A stretch of DNA of 9,436 bases from Emcibacteraceae bacterium (lineage in GTDB: Bacteria > Pseudomonadota > Alphaproteobacteria > Sphingomonadales > Emcibacteraceae), in assembly GCA_016763335.1 (NCBI GenBank), contig JAESUD010000006.1, forward strand, positions 1-9,436, given 5' to 3'. This document shows positions 1 through 6,064 of the stretch, in pieces. Position 1 is the stretch's first letter. Each line of letters begins with the position of its first letter. The position numbers were made by a program, and so were the translations under genes. The notes beneath the pieces are model-generated. The model had not been told where the DNA came from, did not search any database, and worked only from the letters and a program-made list of their open reading frames with translations.

Positions 1-466
1 ATATACCGGCAAAAGAATCCTTGCCTGGTTTGTCGGGTTTTTTCTTGTGGTGTTTTTAGCCAACGGCATCATGACTTATTTTGCCCTTTCAACCTGGACA
101 GGGCTTGAAACTGAAAATGCATATGTAAAAGGCCTTAATTATAATAATGAAATTGATAGTGCACAGGCTCAACAATTGTCAGGGTGGGAAATTACTATCT
201 CACGCAAACCGGAATTAATCGACGACCGCATTGAAGTAACAATTACAAGACCCGAAGAAAGCCTACCCCCTGCCGAAGTATCAGTACAGTTCATTCGCGC
301 AGTAAAAGAAGGGTTTGACCAGCAAATTACACTTAGTCATAATGGCGGCGGCCTGTACGGATCGCCCGTAAAATTAGCACTAGAAGGGCAGTGGAATATT
401 TTAGTGGTTGTGAGATCTCAAAATAACCTTATTTTTAAATTGGAAGACTGGATTTTAGTTAAATAA
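1..466 (+). CDS. fixH: FixH/CcoH family cbb3 oxidase assembly protein (5' partial)
   Basis: Membrane-anchored accessory protein needed to assemble cbb3-type cytochrome c oxidase, acting with the copper ATPase encoded next to it. The frame is open from base 2 to the TAA at 464-466, giving 154 visible residues; FixH proteins are about 150-170 long, so only a short N-terminus is missing. The visible part starts with a single membrane helix (about residues 6-28). The family signature follows at residues 29-48: an ALSTWTGLET-like stretch, then AYxKGLxYN. The C-terminal part is a soluble beta-rich domain, presumably periplasmic. A GTG at 47 could be read as a start, but it lies inside the membrane helix, so the true start is upstream of the window. 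The stop is 9 bases before ccoI, which fits an operon. The ccoNOQP and ccoG genes usually found upstream would be outside. The exact role of FixH in assembly is not settled for the family. Confidence 0.92.
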   Translation, partial: YTGKRILAWFVGFFLVVFLANGIMTYFALSTWTGLETENAYVKGLNYNNEIDSAQAQQLSGWEITISRKPELIDDRIEVTITRPEESLPPAEVSVQFIRAVKEGFDQQITLSHNGGGLYGSPVKLALEGQWNILVVVRSQNNLIFKLEDWILVK

Positions 467-475
467 GGATGTCCT

Positions 476-2671
476 ATGCATCAAGCATCACTAAAGATGT
501 TTAATATTGAGCATTTTGTTGTCGAAGGATTACATTGCCCAAAATGTATTCGAGAAATCGAAGGCACATTAGGTGACAATGATAATATTAAGAATGCCCG
601 TGTTAATCTTAGTACACAAAGACTTGCTATAGAATGGCAACAAGAAACCGAGAACCCGATTGAGCGTTCTGAAGAAGTTATTTCGGCATTAGCAAAAATC
701 GGTTTTAAAGCTTTCCCGTTTAATATAGCCATGGTCGACGAGGAAAGTGAAAAAGCCAGCAAGAGATTACTTTATGCGCTAGGCGTTGCAGGCTTTGCAG
801 CAGCCAATATCATGCTTCTATCCGTATCCGTTTGGAGCGGCGATGATATGAACGAAACAACCCGAAACATGATGCATTGGGTTTCCGCTCTTATTGCCTT
901 GCCGGCAGCAGCATTTTCAGGCAGGCCTTTTTATATTTCCGCGTGGAATGCCCTTAAGGCGAAGCGCCTTAATATGGACGTACCGATCTCTCTAGCCGTT
1001 ATCCTTACTTTAGCCATGAGCCTGTTTCAAACATATCTTGGTAGTGATCATACATATTATGATGCCGTGGTAATGTTGCTGTTTTTCCTTCTGATCGGAA
1101 GGTATCTCGATCAGAAAATGCGCAATCATGCCCATAGCGTTGCCCATAATCTAATGAGTTATAAAGTCTCAAACGCAAGCCTTCTATATGAAGACGGCAG
1201 CACAGAAGATGTCGCCATCGAAATGCTCGTCCCCGGGCAGACCATACAGGTAATTGCTGGCGGACGAATTCCGGCTGACGGTATTGTCATTAGCGGCGTA
1301 TCAGAAATTGATATTAGCTTAGTCACTGGTGAAACCATGCCAATTAAAGCAGAAAAAGACACCGAAGTTTTTGCAGGAACCATTAATATTAACGGCACGC
1401 TCAATATTAAAATCACCGCAACATCCGGCGAGACGCTTCTTGATGAAATAATTACCTTGATGGAAACCGCGGAACAGGGCAGGGCAAAATATGTTAAACT
1501 AGCAGATCGGGCCGCAACTATTTATGCACCAATGGTTCATATTGTATCCGCTGCTACATTTTTGGGTTGGTTCTTTTTATCAAGCATCGGATGGGAACTG
1601 TCCCTTATCAATGCAATCGCCGTTCTGATTATCACTTGCCCTTGTGCCCTTGGTCTTGCGGTTCCAGTGGTGCAAGTTGTTGCATCAAGTCGTTTATTTA
1701 AAGCCGGGGTCCTTGTAAAATCCGCAGATGGACTTGAGCGGCTCGCGGAAATTGACACCGTCGTTTTTGATAAAACAGGCACCTTAACGCTCGGACAGCC
1801 GGAACTGGTCAATGACGAAGAAGAAACAGTTTCACCGTTTAATCTCGAACTAGCCGCGAGCATCGCAAAATCATCGAGCCATCCATTATGCCGGGCGCTT
1901 ATTGTTGCTTGCCATGACCGTAACATTCCGACAATAGCCACAACCAATGAAATTCACGAAGAACCTGGAATGGGACTTAAAGCAACCATTAATGATTTAG
2001 AAGTACGGCTCGGTAACCGCGAATGGTGCGGCATTCACGCAAGCTACCTTCCTAATAATCGCTATAGCGAATTATGGCTCAAGGTTAATGGTGCACAACC
2101 GGTATTATTTTGTTTTAAAGATCGTATGCGTTCCGATGCCCATGATGTTGTCGGCTGGTTTATCCGCCGCAAAATGAAAGTCATTCTGCTATCCGGTGAC
2201 CGCAAGGATGTGGTGGAAGAAGCCGCACAAGAGCTTGGTCTCAGCCGTTATAAACATTCCTGCAAACCGCAAGATAAAATTGAAATTATTGAAAGAATGA
2301 AAGCCAATGGCGATAAAATTCTAATGATCGGTGACGGCATTAACGATGCACCCGCACTTCGCGCAGCACATGTTTCAATATCCCCGTCTACCGCTGCTGA
2401 AATCAGCCAGAATGCAGCCGACTTTATTTTCCAATCACAGAAGCTCGACACCATTGTACGCGCCTATCAAATATCAGTCTCTAGCCGAAAATTAGTGTTT
2501 GTAAATTTTGCGCTTGCGGCATCCTACAATCTTATCGCGGTGCCATTCGCGGCGGCGGGGTTGCTGACACCGCTTATTGCGGCAATTGCCATGTCATCAT
2601 CATCTATTGTTGTGACGGCAAATGCACTACGGCTTAACTTCGAAAAATTATACCATAGCCACGATGCTTAG
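476..2671 (+). CDS. ccoI: Copper-translocating P1B-type ATPase of the cbb3 oxidase cluster
   Basis: Inner-membrane P-type ATPase (FixI/CcoI, CtpA-like) that exports Cu(I) to the periplasm, where it is needed for the CuB centre of cbb3 oxidase. The 731 residues run in the expected order. An N-terminal heavy-metal domain has its CPKC metal site at C21 and C24. A first group of predicted membrane helices lies at about 95-210. The actuator TGE is at 284-286. The sixth helix carries the CPC ion-binding motif at 388-390. The phosphorylation motif DKTGT has D432, the nucleotide-domain HP dipeptide is H469-P470, and the hinge GDGIND is at 619-624. Two final helices lie at about 675-722. All catalytic residues are intact. 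CPC indicates Cu(I); assignment to CcoI rather than CopA rests on the fixH and ccoS neighbours. The ATG at 476 has AAGGA five to ten bases upstream, overlapping the fixH stop. There is only one metal-binding domain. Confidence 0.95.
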   Translation: MHQASLKMFNIEHFVVEGLHCPKCIREIEGTLGDNDNIKNARVNLSTQRLAIEWQQETENPIERSEEVISALAKIGFKAFPFNIAMVDEESEKASKRLLYALGVAGFAAANIMLLSVSVWSGDDMNETTRNMMHWVSALIALPAAAFSGRPFYISAWNALKAKRLNMDVPISLAVILTLAMSLFQTYLGSDHTYYDAVVMLLFFLLIGRYLDQKMRNHAHSVAHNLMSYKVSNASLLYEDGSTEDVAIEMLVPGQTIQVIAGGRIPADGIVISGVSEIDISLVTGETMPIKAEKDTEVFAGTININGTLNIKITATSGETLLDEIITLMETAEQGRAKYVKLADRAATIYAPMVHIVSAATFLGWFFLSSIGWELSLINAIAVLIITCPCALGLAVPVVQVVASSRLFKAGVLVKSADGLERLAEIDTVVFDKTGTLTLGQPELVNDEEETVSPFNLELAASIAKSSSHPLCRALIVACHDRNIPTIATTNEIHEEPGMGLKATINDLEVRLGNREWCGIHASYLPNNRYSELWLKVNGAQPVLFCFKDRMRSDAHDVVGWFIRRKMKVILLSGDRKDVVEEAAQELGLSRYKHSCKPQDKIEIIERMKANGDKILMIGDGINDAPALRAAHVSISPSTAAEISQNAADFIFQSQKLDTIVRAYQISVSSRKLVFVNFALAASYNLIAVPFAAAGLLTPLIAAIAMSSSSIVVTANALRLNFEKLYHSHDA

Positions 2672-2683
2672 AAAGAGTAATTA

Positions 2684-2866
2684 ATGGACGGCCTTATCTA
2701 TCTGATACCTGCGGCATTATTTCTTGGCCTTCTTGGCTTGGGTTTTTTTATATGGGCTATCAAAAATGATCAATATGACGATCTTGAAGGCGCCACATAC
2801 CGCGCATTATTCGAAGAAGACGACATAGCAGAAGAGCTGAAAGAAAAAGAGAAGAGAGCAGATTAA
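2684..2866 (+). CDS. ccoS: cbb3-type cytochrome oxidase assembly protein CcoS
   Basis: Small single-pass membrane protein required for maturation of cbb3 oxidase; in studied bacteria its loss leaves the oxidase without cofactors. The 60 residues fit the family: a hydrophobic helix at residues 4-26, then the hallmark QYDDLEG at 30-36, then a short acidic and lysine-rich cytoplasmic tail. It starts 12 bases after the ccoI stop behind a GAAAGAG ribosome binding site at 2671-2677, so it is the last gene of the fixH-ccoI-ccoS unit. Its TAA overlaps the stop of the convergent gene on the other strand by four bases. No hairpin terminator is visible after it, so its transcript may run into the opposite gene. 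Confidence 0.93.
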   Translation: MDGLIYLIPAALFLGLLGLGFFIWAIKNDQYDDLEGATYRALFEEDDIAEELKEKEKRAD

Positions 2867-3162
2867 TTCCGGGTACGGTAAGCATAAACCGAGCCATAAA
2901 TAGCTGCCCTAACAATATATCCCATCAGACCAAGAAACCCCCAGAGCAACATATTTCGGTAATTAAGATATTCAGCGCTGACCATTCCTTCATCAGGAAG
3001 AGCAAAATAACCGACCCGAAGTGACAAACAAATGATAGCAATCACCGCCGGGGCAACAGCTTTTACCAAATCAGGCGTCGTAATTTCCCCCGCGTCAATA
3101 TGCTTATAGCTATTGACGATCACCGTAAGTGTGAAAAATATTGCAACGACTATGATAAACAT
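2863..3162 (-). CDS. Hypothetical small membrane protein, three predicted TM segments
   Basis: I do not recognise a family. The 99 residues contain three hydrophobic stretches, about 1-18, 33-52 and 70-92. They are separated by a short polar loop with a KHIDAGEITTPD stretch and by a loop holding an acidic LPDEGMV segment; the tail is short and basic (YAYRTRN). This pattern is that of an integral inner-membrane protein with no catalytic motif. The ATG at 3162 is well supported by GAGG six bases upstream on the minus strand (bases 3169-3172). Its stop overlaps the ccoS stop by four bases in convergent orientation, and its 5' end faces dapB across a 126-bp gap. Nothing ties it to oxidase assembly except position, and the opposite strand argues against co-transcription. 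I am fairly sure it is a real gene because of the ribosome binding site and clear membrane topology; its function is unknown. Confidence 0.75.
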   Translation of the reverse strand: MFIIVVAIFFTLTVIVNSYKHIDAGEITTPDLVKAVAPAVIAIICLSLRVGYFALPDEGMVSAEYLNYRNMLLWGFLGLMGYIVRAAIYGSVYAYRTRN

Positions 3163-3222
3163 TTCTAACCTCTGATTTTAATTTCGCCGCTAGGATATAG
3201 CAATCTTCCCAAATGCTCCATA

Positions 3223-3248
3223 TTCAATTTGATCTTTCTTTCAATTTG
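3223..3248. repeat. Direct repeat TTCAATTTG, 17-bp period
   Basis: The nonamer TTCAATTTG occurs at 3223-3231 and again at 3240-3248, a start-to-start distance of 17 bases (about 1.6 helical turns). Both copies lie over the proposed -35 and spacer region of the dapB promoter. It could be an operator for a protein binding in tandem, or chance in AT-rich DNA. Confidence 0.4.
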
Positions 3249-3256
3249 GCTAATAT
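3229..3256 (+). promoter_or_regulatory. Candidate sigma-70 promoter of dapB
   Basis: A TTGATC at 3229-3234 and a TAATAT at 3251-3256 are separated by 16 bases and lie 33 bases upstream of the dapB ATG. Each hexamer matches four of six consensus positions. This is the best promoter-like pair in the 126-bp gap between the divergent 99-residue gene and dapB, but the gap is AT-rich, so a chance match is quite possible. Confidence 0.35.
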
Positions 3257-3288
3257 TTAAAGAAAAATTATTCGGAGTCCCTCTAATT

Positions 3289-4104
3289 ATGTCACATATT
3301 AAAATCGGAATTATCGGGTGCCTTGGCCGCATGGGAAAAGCGCTCACTGCCGCAACCCTTGATCATAATGATACCTATCTCATCGGCGGCACTGAAATGG
3401 CCGGTAATCCTGGTGTTGGAACCTTCATTAGACATCCTGAAACCGGCGAAAATACAAATGTTAAAATCACCACAGACGCAGAAGAGTTGATTAAATCCGC
3501 TGATGTTATATTAGATTTTACCTGTCCTACCGCGAGCATCCTGCACGCTAGCCTCGCCGAACAACACGACACCGCCCTTGTCATTGGCACAACGGGCTTA
3601 AGTGCGGAAGATGAAGACGCGCTGAGTGCCACAACAAAAAATAATGCCATCGTCTATGCCTCCAATTTTTCTACGGGGGTTAATCTGCTTTTCTATTTAA
3701 CTGAAAAGGCCGCCAGCATTCTCGGTGAAGATTTTGATATTGAAATTGTTGAAATGCACCACCGCGATAAAATCGATGCACCGTCCGGCACTGCTCTAGG
3801 CATCGGTCAACATGCTGCCGCCGGACGCGGTAAAAATCTAAACGATGTTATGGATAAAGCCCGGGACGGCATTACCGGCATTCGTAAGCCCGGCAACATC
3901 GGTTTCGCGTCACTACGCGGCGGCAATGTGGCTGGTGAACATACCATTAGCTTTAACGCCAACGACGAACGCATTGAACTTACCCACAAAGCAGGTGACC
4001 GCGCGATTTTCGCCCGCGGAGCCGTGAAGGCAGCAATATGGGTAAGTAGAAAAGAAGCAGGACTTTATGACATGTTTGATGTATTGGGATTAGCAAAAAA
4101 TTAA
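3289..4104 (+). CDS. dapB: 4-hydroxy-tetrahydrodipicolinate reductase
   Basis: Cytoplasmic enzyme that reduces 4-hydroxy-tetrahydrodipicolinate to tetrahydrodipicolinate with NAD(P)H, in the diaminopimelate and lysine pathway. With the ATG at 3289 it has 271 residues, normal for DapB. The N-terminal nucleotide-binding domain shows G-x-x-G-x-x-G as GCLGRMG at 10-16, TGL at 102-104 and SNFSTGVN at 125-132. The catalytic motif is MHHRDKIDAPSGTA, with H157-H158 and K161 as the acid/base and substrate residues and SGT at 166-168. The C-terminal FASLRGGNVAGEH stretch is also characteristic. An in-frame ATG at 3229 would add 20 residues. I reject it because DapB normally begins just before the nucleotide-binding strand, and because GGAG at 3274-3277, 11 bases before 3289, is the visible ribosome binding site. 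It stands alone on this strand, with only 19 bases between its stop and that of the convergent 154-residue gene. Confidence 0.96.
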   Translation: MSHIKIGIIGCLGRMGKALTAATLDHNDTYLIGGTEMAGNPGVGTFIRHPETGENTNVKITTDAEELIKSADVILDFTCPTASILHASLAEQHDTALVIGTTGLSAEDEDALSATTKNNAIVYASNFSTGVNLLFYLTEKAASILGEDFDIEIVEMHHRDKIDAPSGTALGIGQHAAAGRGKNLNDVMDKARDGITGIRKPGNIGFASLRGGNVAGEHTISFNANDERIELTHKAGDRAIFARGAVKAAIWVSRKEAGLYDMFDVLGLAKN

Positions 4105-4123
4105 ATATAGTCCTTAATATTCA

Positions 4124-4588
4124 TCACCTCAGGCTATCCACATAACTCAAAATTGATTGGATACGCACGATGTCGTTTAAATCTTCATGAACGGCACCTC
4201 TATGGATGGCATTTTCCTGCTCTGTTTGCCAATATGAAATGACATTTATTTTCTGATCATTTAACGGGTCTTTTTGGAAACTTAAATTAATGTGATCTTC
4301 AAAGGTGATTGCACCCGCTTTAAAAAGCCCGGCACTTAAATCAACAACTTCGGATGGTGCAGCATTTCTTAAGTCAATATTTTCAGAAACTTGCTTCCAT
4401 ACCGGTGCAATATCGACCTGCACAGAATTCTCGTTGGATGCGCCCTTTGATTGCGCAACAACATTATTTGTATTTTGAGATTTCCGTGTATCACTTACGA
4501 CCATGCCATTATTATGGGCGTGGTTCTGATTTTGCTCTGAATGGATCAGTTCTTTTAAGTTCATATTGTAGGCTCTTATGCTGTTCAT
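4124..4588 (-). CDS. Hypothetical 154-residue protein with a sigma-54/CtrA-type upstream region
   Basis: I cannot assign a function. It appears cytoplasmic: no signal peptide or membrane helix. Residues 1-16 look helical (LKELIHSE). Residues 17-58 are low-complexity, rich in N, Q, S and H, and probably disordered. Residues 60-154 look folded, with a conserved-looking core at 71-105 (IDLRNAAPSEVVDLSAGLF, then AGAITFEDH) followed by a C-terminal helix. The start is ATG 4588: AGGAG sits seven bases upstream (minus strand, 4596-4600). A TTG one codon earlier is only four bases from AGGAG and less likely; the ATG at 4564 is a third possibility. Upstream lie a consensus sigma-54 promoter and a CtrA-type box. 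These suggest expression with flagellar or cell-cycle genes, which is inference from regulatory DNA, not from the protein. It converges on dapB. Confidence 0.78.
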   Translation of the reverse strand: MNSIRAYNMNLKELIHSEQNQNHAHNNGMVVSDTRKSQNTNNVVAQSKGASNENSVQVDIAPVWKQVSENIDLRNAAPSEVVDLSAGLFKAGAITFEDHINLSFQKDPLNDQKINVISYWQTEQENAIHRGAVHEDLNDIVRIQSILSYVDSLR

Positions 4589-4595
4589 CAAATTA

Positions 4596-4600
4596 CTCCT
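4596..4600 (-). promoter_or_regulatory. Shine-Dalgarno AGGAG that decides the start of the 154-residue gene
   Basis: Reads AGGAG on the minus strand, seven bases before ATG 4588 and four before the in-frame TTG at 4591. The better spacing and codon both favour the ATG. Confidence 0.8.
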
Positions 4601-4632
4601 TGCATAATACTTATTTTCATAAATATTTCATT

Positions 4633-4647
4633 GCAAGGATCGTGCCA
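4633..4647 (-). promoter_or_regulatory. Sigma-54 (RpoN) promoter, -24/-12 type
   Basis: On the minus strand this reads TGGCACGATCCTTGC, followed by AA. It matches the sigma-54 consensus TGGCACG-N4-TTGCW at every conserved base, and the invariant GG and GC are separated by exactly 10 bases. The predicted transcription start is about position 4621, leaving a leader of about 33 bases that contains the AGGAG ribosome binding site. It points at the 154-residue gene and nothing else. Sigma-54 promoters need an activator ATPase bound upstream; the inverted repeat at 4742-4756 is a candidate site. Confidence 0.85.
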
Positions 4648-4716
4648 GCCCCTCTTTACTCAAAAACCCCCTAATTTTCCTTGGCTAATTACTAACATAC
4701 TGTTAACAAATGAATT

Positions 4717-4735
4717 TTAACGATTTATTAACCAT
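4717..4735. promoter_or_regulatory. CtrA-type binding box (TTAA-N7-TTAAC, with TTAACCAT)
   Basis: On the plus strand TTAA at 4717-4720 is followed by seven bases and TTAAC at 4728-4732. The second half extends to TTAACCAT at 4728-4735. Both known forms of the Caulobacter CtrA site are matched, the gapped TTAA-N7-TTAAC and the TTAACCAT octamer. On the minus strand, toward the 154-residue gene, CGTTAA (4722-4717) is followed after 17 bases by a TATGTT (4699-4694). A CtrA-dependent sigma-70 promoter with a start near 4687 is therefore possible in addition to the sigma-54 promoter. The region is AT-rich, so chance is not excluded, but this 19-base match is much more specific than a single half-site. 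Confidence 0.6.
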
Positions 4736-4741
4736 ACTATT

Positions 4742-4756
4742 CGGCAATAACTGCCG
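4742..4756. repeat. Inverted repeat CGGCA-N5-TGCCG
   Basis: A perfect 5-bp-arm dyad centred at 4749, about 128 bases upstream of the predicted sigma-54 start. That distance is normal for an activator (enhancer) site. It is also about 50 bases downstream of the stop of the RlmD-like gene, where it could form a small hairpin, but no T-run follows on the minus strand, so it is a poor intrinsic terminator. I favour a protein-binding site without being able to name the protein. Confidence 0.45.
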
Positions 4757-4804
4757 CTTCTTCTCAACGACTAATATGAATATTAAGATAAAATTGTGGT
4801 AAAA

Positions 4805-6064
4805 TTATGCCCGTTCGAAAACTGATAATATTTCAAGATGAGGTGAATAGATAAACTGGTCAATCGGTGTCACCGCGCCCATTTTAAATCCTGCGTCGTT
4901 TAAATTCTGCACATCCCGGGAAAAAGAAACCGGGTTACAGGAAATCATCACAAGTTTTTTAATATCTGAATTAATAATTTCCGTCATTTGATGCTTTGCT
5001 CCGGCGCGTGGCGGGTCAATGATTGCCACATCATATTTGTTTAGCTCATGGGGCAAAAGCGGGCGCAGGAATAAATCACGAAGTTCAGTTGTAACCTTTC
5101 TGATACCCGTCATCATATTGGCACTGGTTTTTAAGGCGACAAGCATTTCTTCATTATTTTCAACGGCATGAACATTGGCTTGCTTGGCTGCAGCAATGGA
5201 AAAAGTTCCACAACCCGAGAAAAGATCAACAACATGGCCTGCGCCTGAAATCCCCTTCAACATTGCATCGATAAGGGCTTTTTGCCCTTGCTTAGTTGCT
5301 TGTAAGAACGCGCCTTCCGGGAAAAATACTTTATTACCTTCAAAAGTCACATAAGGTTTTTTTCTTTCTGCCAGCATTTCATAATGTGGTTTTTTAAGGC
5401 CAGTATCAAACCAACTGACCCGCGCCAGATCATTTGTCTGGGCAAATTCCGCCAGATCCATTCTCAAATCAAGATCAACCTCGCCCTTTGTTTTGAACAC
5501 AACATCAAGGCCATTATCCCCTTTAGTGATTTGAACCGTCATTTTTTGTTGTTTCTTAAGCAATTTTTGCAAAAATTTTCTAAGCGGATCAATAAAGTTA
5601 GCTATTTCAGGCACTAATATAGAGCACATATTTACATCTATTAAATTATGACTGCCCTTTTCTGCGTATCCAAGAACAATATTACCCGCCCCACGGCCAA
5701 TTGCTTGAAAACTGGTTCTACGCCTGCTTGCCGCCGGGCTCATTTTCAGCGGCAATATTTCCACATTGTCAATTCCCTGATTAATCAATGCCGTTTTGAT
5801 CAGACCCGATTTCCAGTTCTTATAATATTCCGTCTCCACATGCTGTAACATACAACCGCCACACTTTGTGAAATGCTCGCAAACCGCGTCTACCCTGTGG
5901 GGTGACTTTTGGTGGATATCGCGAAGGCGGCCTTTACTGCCATTTAGTTTAACATCAACCACATCACCTGTAACAGTATAAGGCACATAGACTATTTTCC
6001 CGTCTATTGACACAATACCGTCGCCGCGCCCACCAAGTTCATCAATGGTTATTTTATGGTTCAT
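4805..6064 (-). CDS. rlmD: RlmD/RumA-family 23S rRNA (uracil-5-)-methyltransferase
   Basis: SAM-dependent RNA m5U methyltransferase of the TRAM-containing TrmA/RumA superfamily; the E. coli relative modifies U1939 of 23S rRNA. The 419 residues compare with about 433 in E. coli. An N-terminal TRAM domain covers residues 3-55. The iron-sulfur ligands follow the C-x5-C-x2-C pattern at C62, C68 and C71, with a fourth cysteine at C147. The catalytic domain has GAFLQ at 251-255, the SAM loop LFSGCGTFSI at 281-290, DPPRAG at 350-355, the nucleophile C376 in SCNP, and the general base E411 in PHLEIL. All key residues are present. Its ATG lies inside tlyA, overlapping by 11 bases (4 codons before the tlyA stop), which points to coupled translation. 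It is the last gene of the ispA-dxs-tlyA unit. The exact target uridine cannot be decided from sequence; relatives such as RlmC differ in target. Confidence 0.88.
   Translation of the reverse strand: MNHKITIDELGGRGDGIVSIDGKIVYVPYTVTGDVVDVKLNGSKGRLRDIHQKSPHRVDAVCEHFTKCGGCMLQHVETEYYKNWKSGLIKTALINQGIDNVEILPLKMSPAASRRRTSFQAIGRGAGNIVLGYAEKGSHNLIDVNMCSILVPEIANFIDPLRKFLQKLLKKQQKMTVQITKGDNGLDVVFKTKGEVDLDLRMDLAEFAQTNDLARVSWFDTGLKKPHYEMLAERKKPYVTFEGNKVFFPEGAFLQATKQGQKALIDAMLKGISGAGHVVDLFSGCGTFSIAAAKQANVHAVENNEEMLVALKTSANMMTGIRKVTTELRDLFLRPLLPHELNKYDVAIIDPPRAGAKHQMTEIINSDIKKLVMISCNPVSFSRDVQNLNDAGFKMGAVTPIDQFIYSPHLEILSVFERA

Larger units (their letters stand above)
4589..4804. other. Intergenic control region between the RlmD-like gene and the 154-residue gene
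   Basis: This gap of 216 bases is the largest in the window and distinctly AT-rich. I see no gene in it. From right to left it holds the end of the RlmD-like transcript, the dyad at 4742-4756, the CtrA-type box at 4717-4735, a palindromic GTTAAC at 4702-4707, the sigma-54 promoter at 4633-4647 and the AGGAG at 4596-4600. Because the flanking genes both read on the minus strand, all promoter elements here can serve only the 154-residue gene or an unannotated antisense RNA. Confidence 0.7.

Noticed and set aside
47..49. GTG as the start of fixH
   Set aside because: It falls inside the membrane helix, and conserved FixH residues continue upstream to the window edge.
1537..1947. Minus-strand open frame of 136 codons inside ccoI
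   Set aside because: Antisense to the conserved CPC and DKTGT region of ccoI; serine/threonine/arginine-rich composition typical of a shadow frame.
3229..3243. Possible FNR/FixK anaerobox near TTGATC, suggested by the neighbouring cbb3 genes
   Set aside because: The TTGAT is not followed after four bases by ATCAA; no TTGAT-N4-ATCAA was found in the gaps I checked. The oxidase operon promoter would lie outside the window.
3229..3288. In-frame upstream ATG that would extend dapB by 20 residues
   Set aside because: The extension precedes the normal DapB N-terminus, overlaps the promoter-like region, and the visible GGAG serves the ATG at 3289.
3165..3347. Minus-strand open frame of 60 codons across the dapB start
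   Set aside because: Overlaps dapB and its promoter region and has no recognisable features.
4105..4123. Terminator between the convergent dapB and the 154-residue gene
   Set aside because: Only 19 AT-rich bases, with a weak AATAT/ATATT pairing and no GC stem.
4589..4591. TTG start one codon before ATG 4588
   Set aside because: Only four bases from the AGGAG; ATG at seven bases is better placed.
4354..4674. Plus-strand open frame of 106 codons antisense to the 154-residue gene
   Set aside because: Runs across the sigma-54 promoter, has no family features and looks like a shadow of the minus-strand gene.
4648..4680. G-tracts on the minus strand upstream of the sigma-54 promoter, possible G-quadruplex
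   Set aside because: Only two tracts of four or more G, too few for an intramolecular quadruplex.
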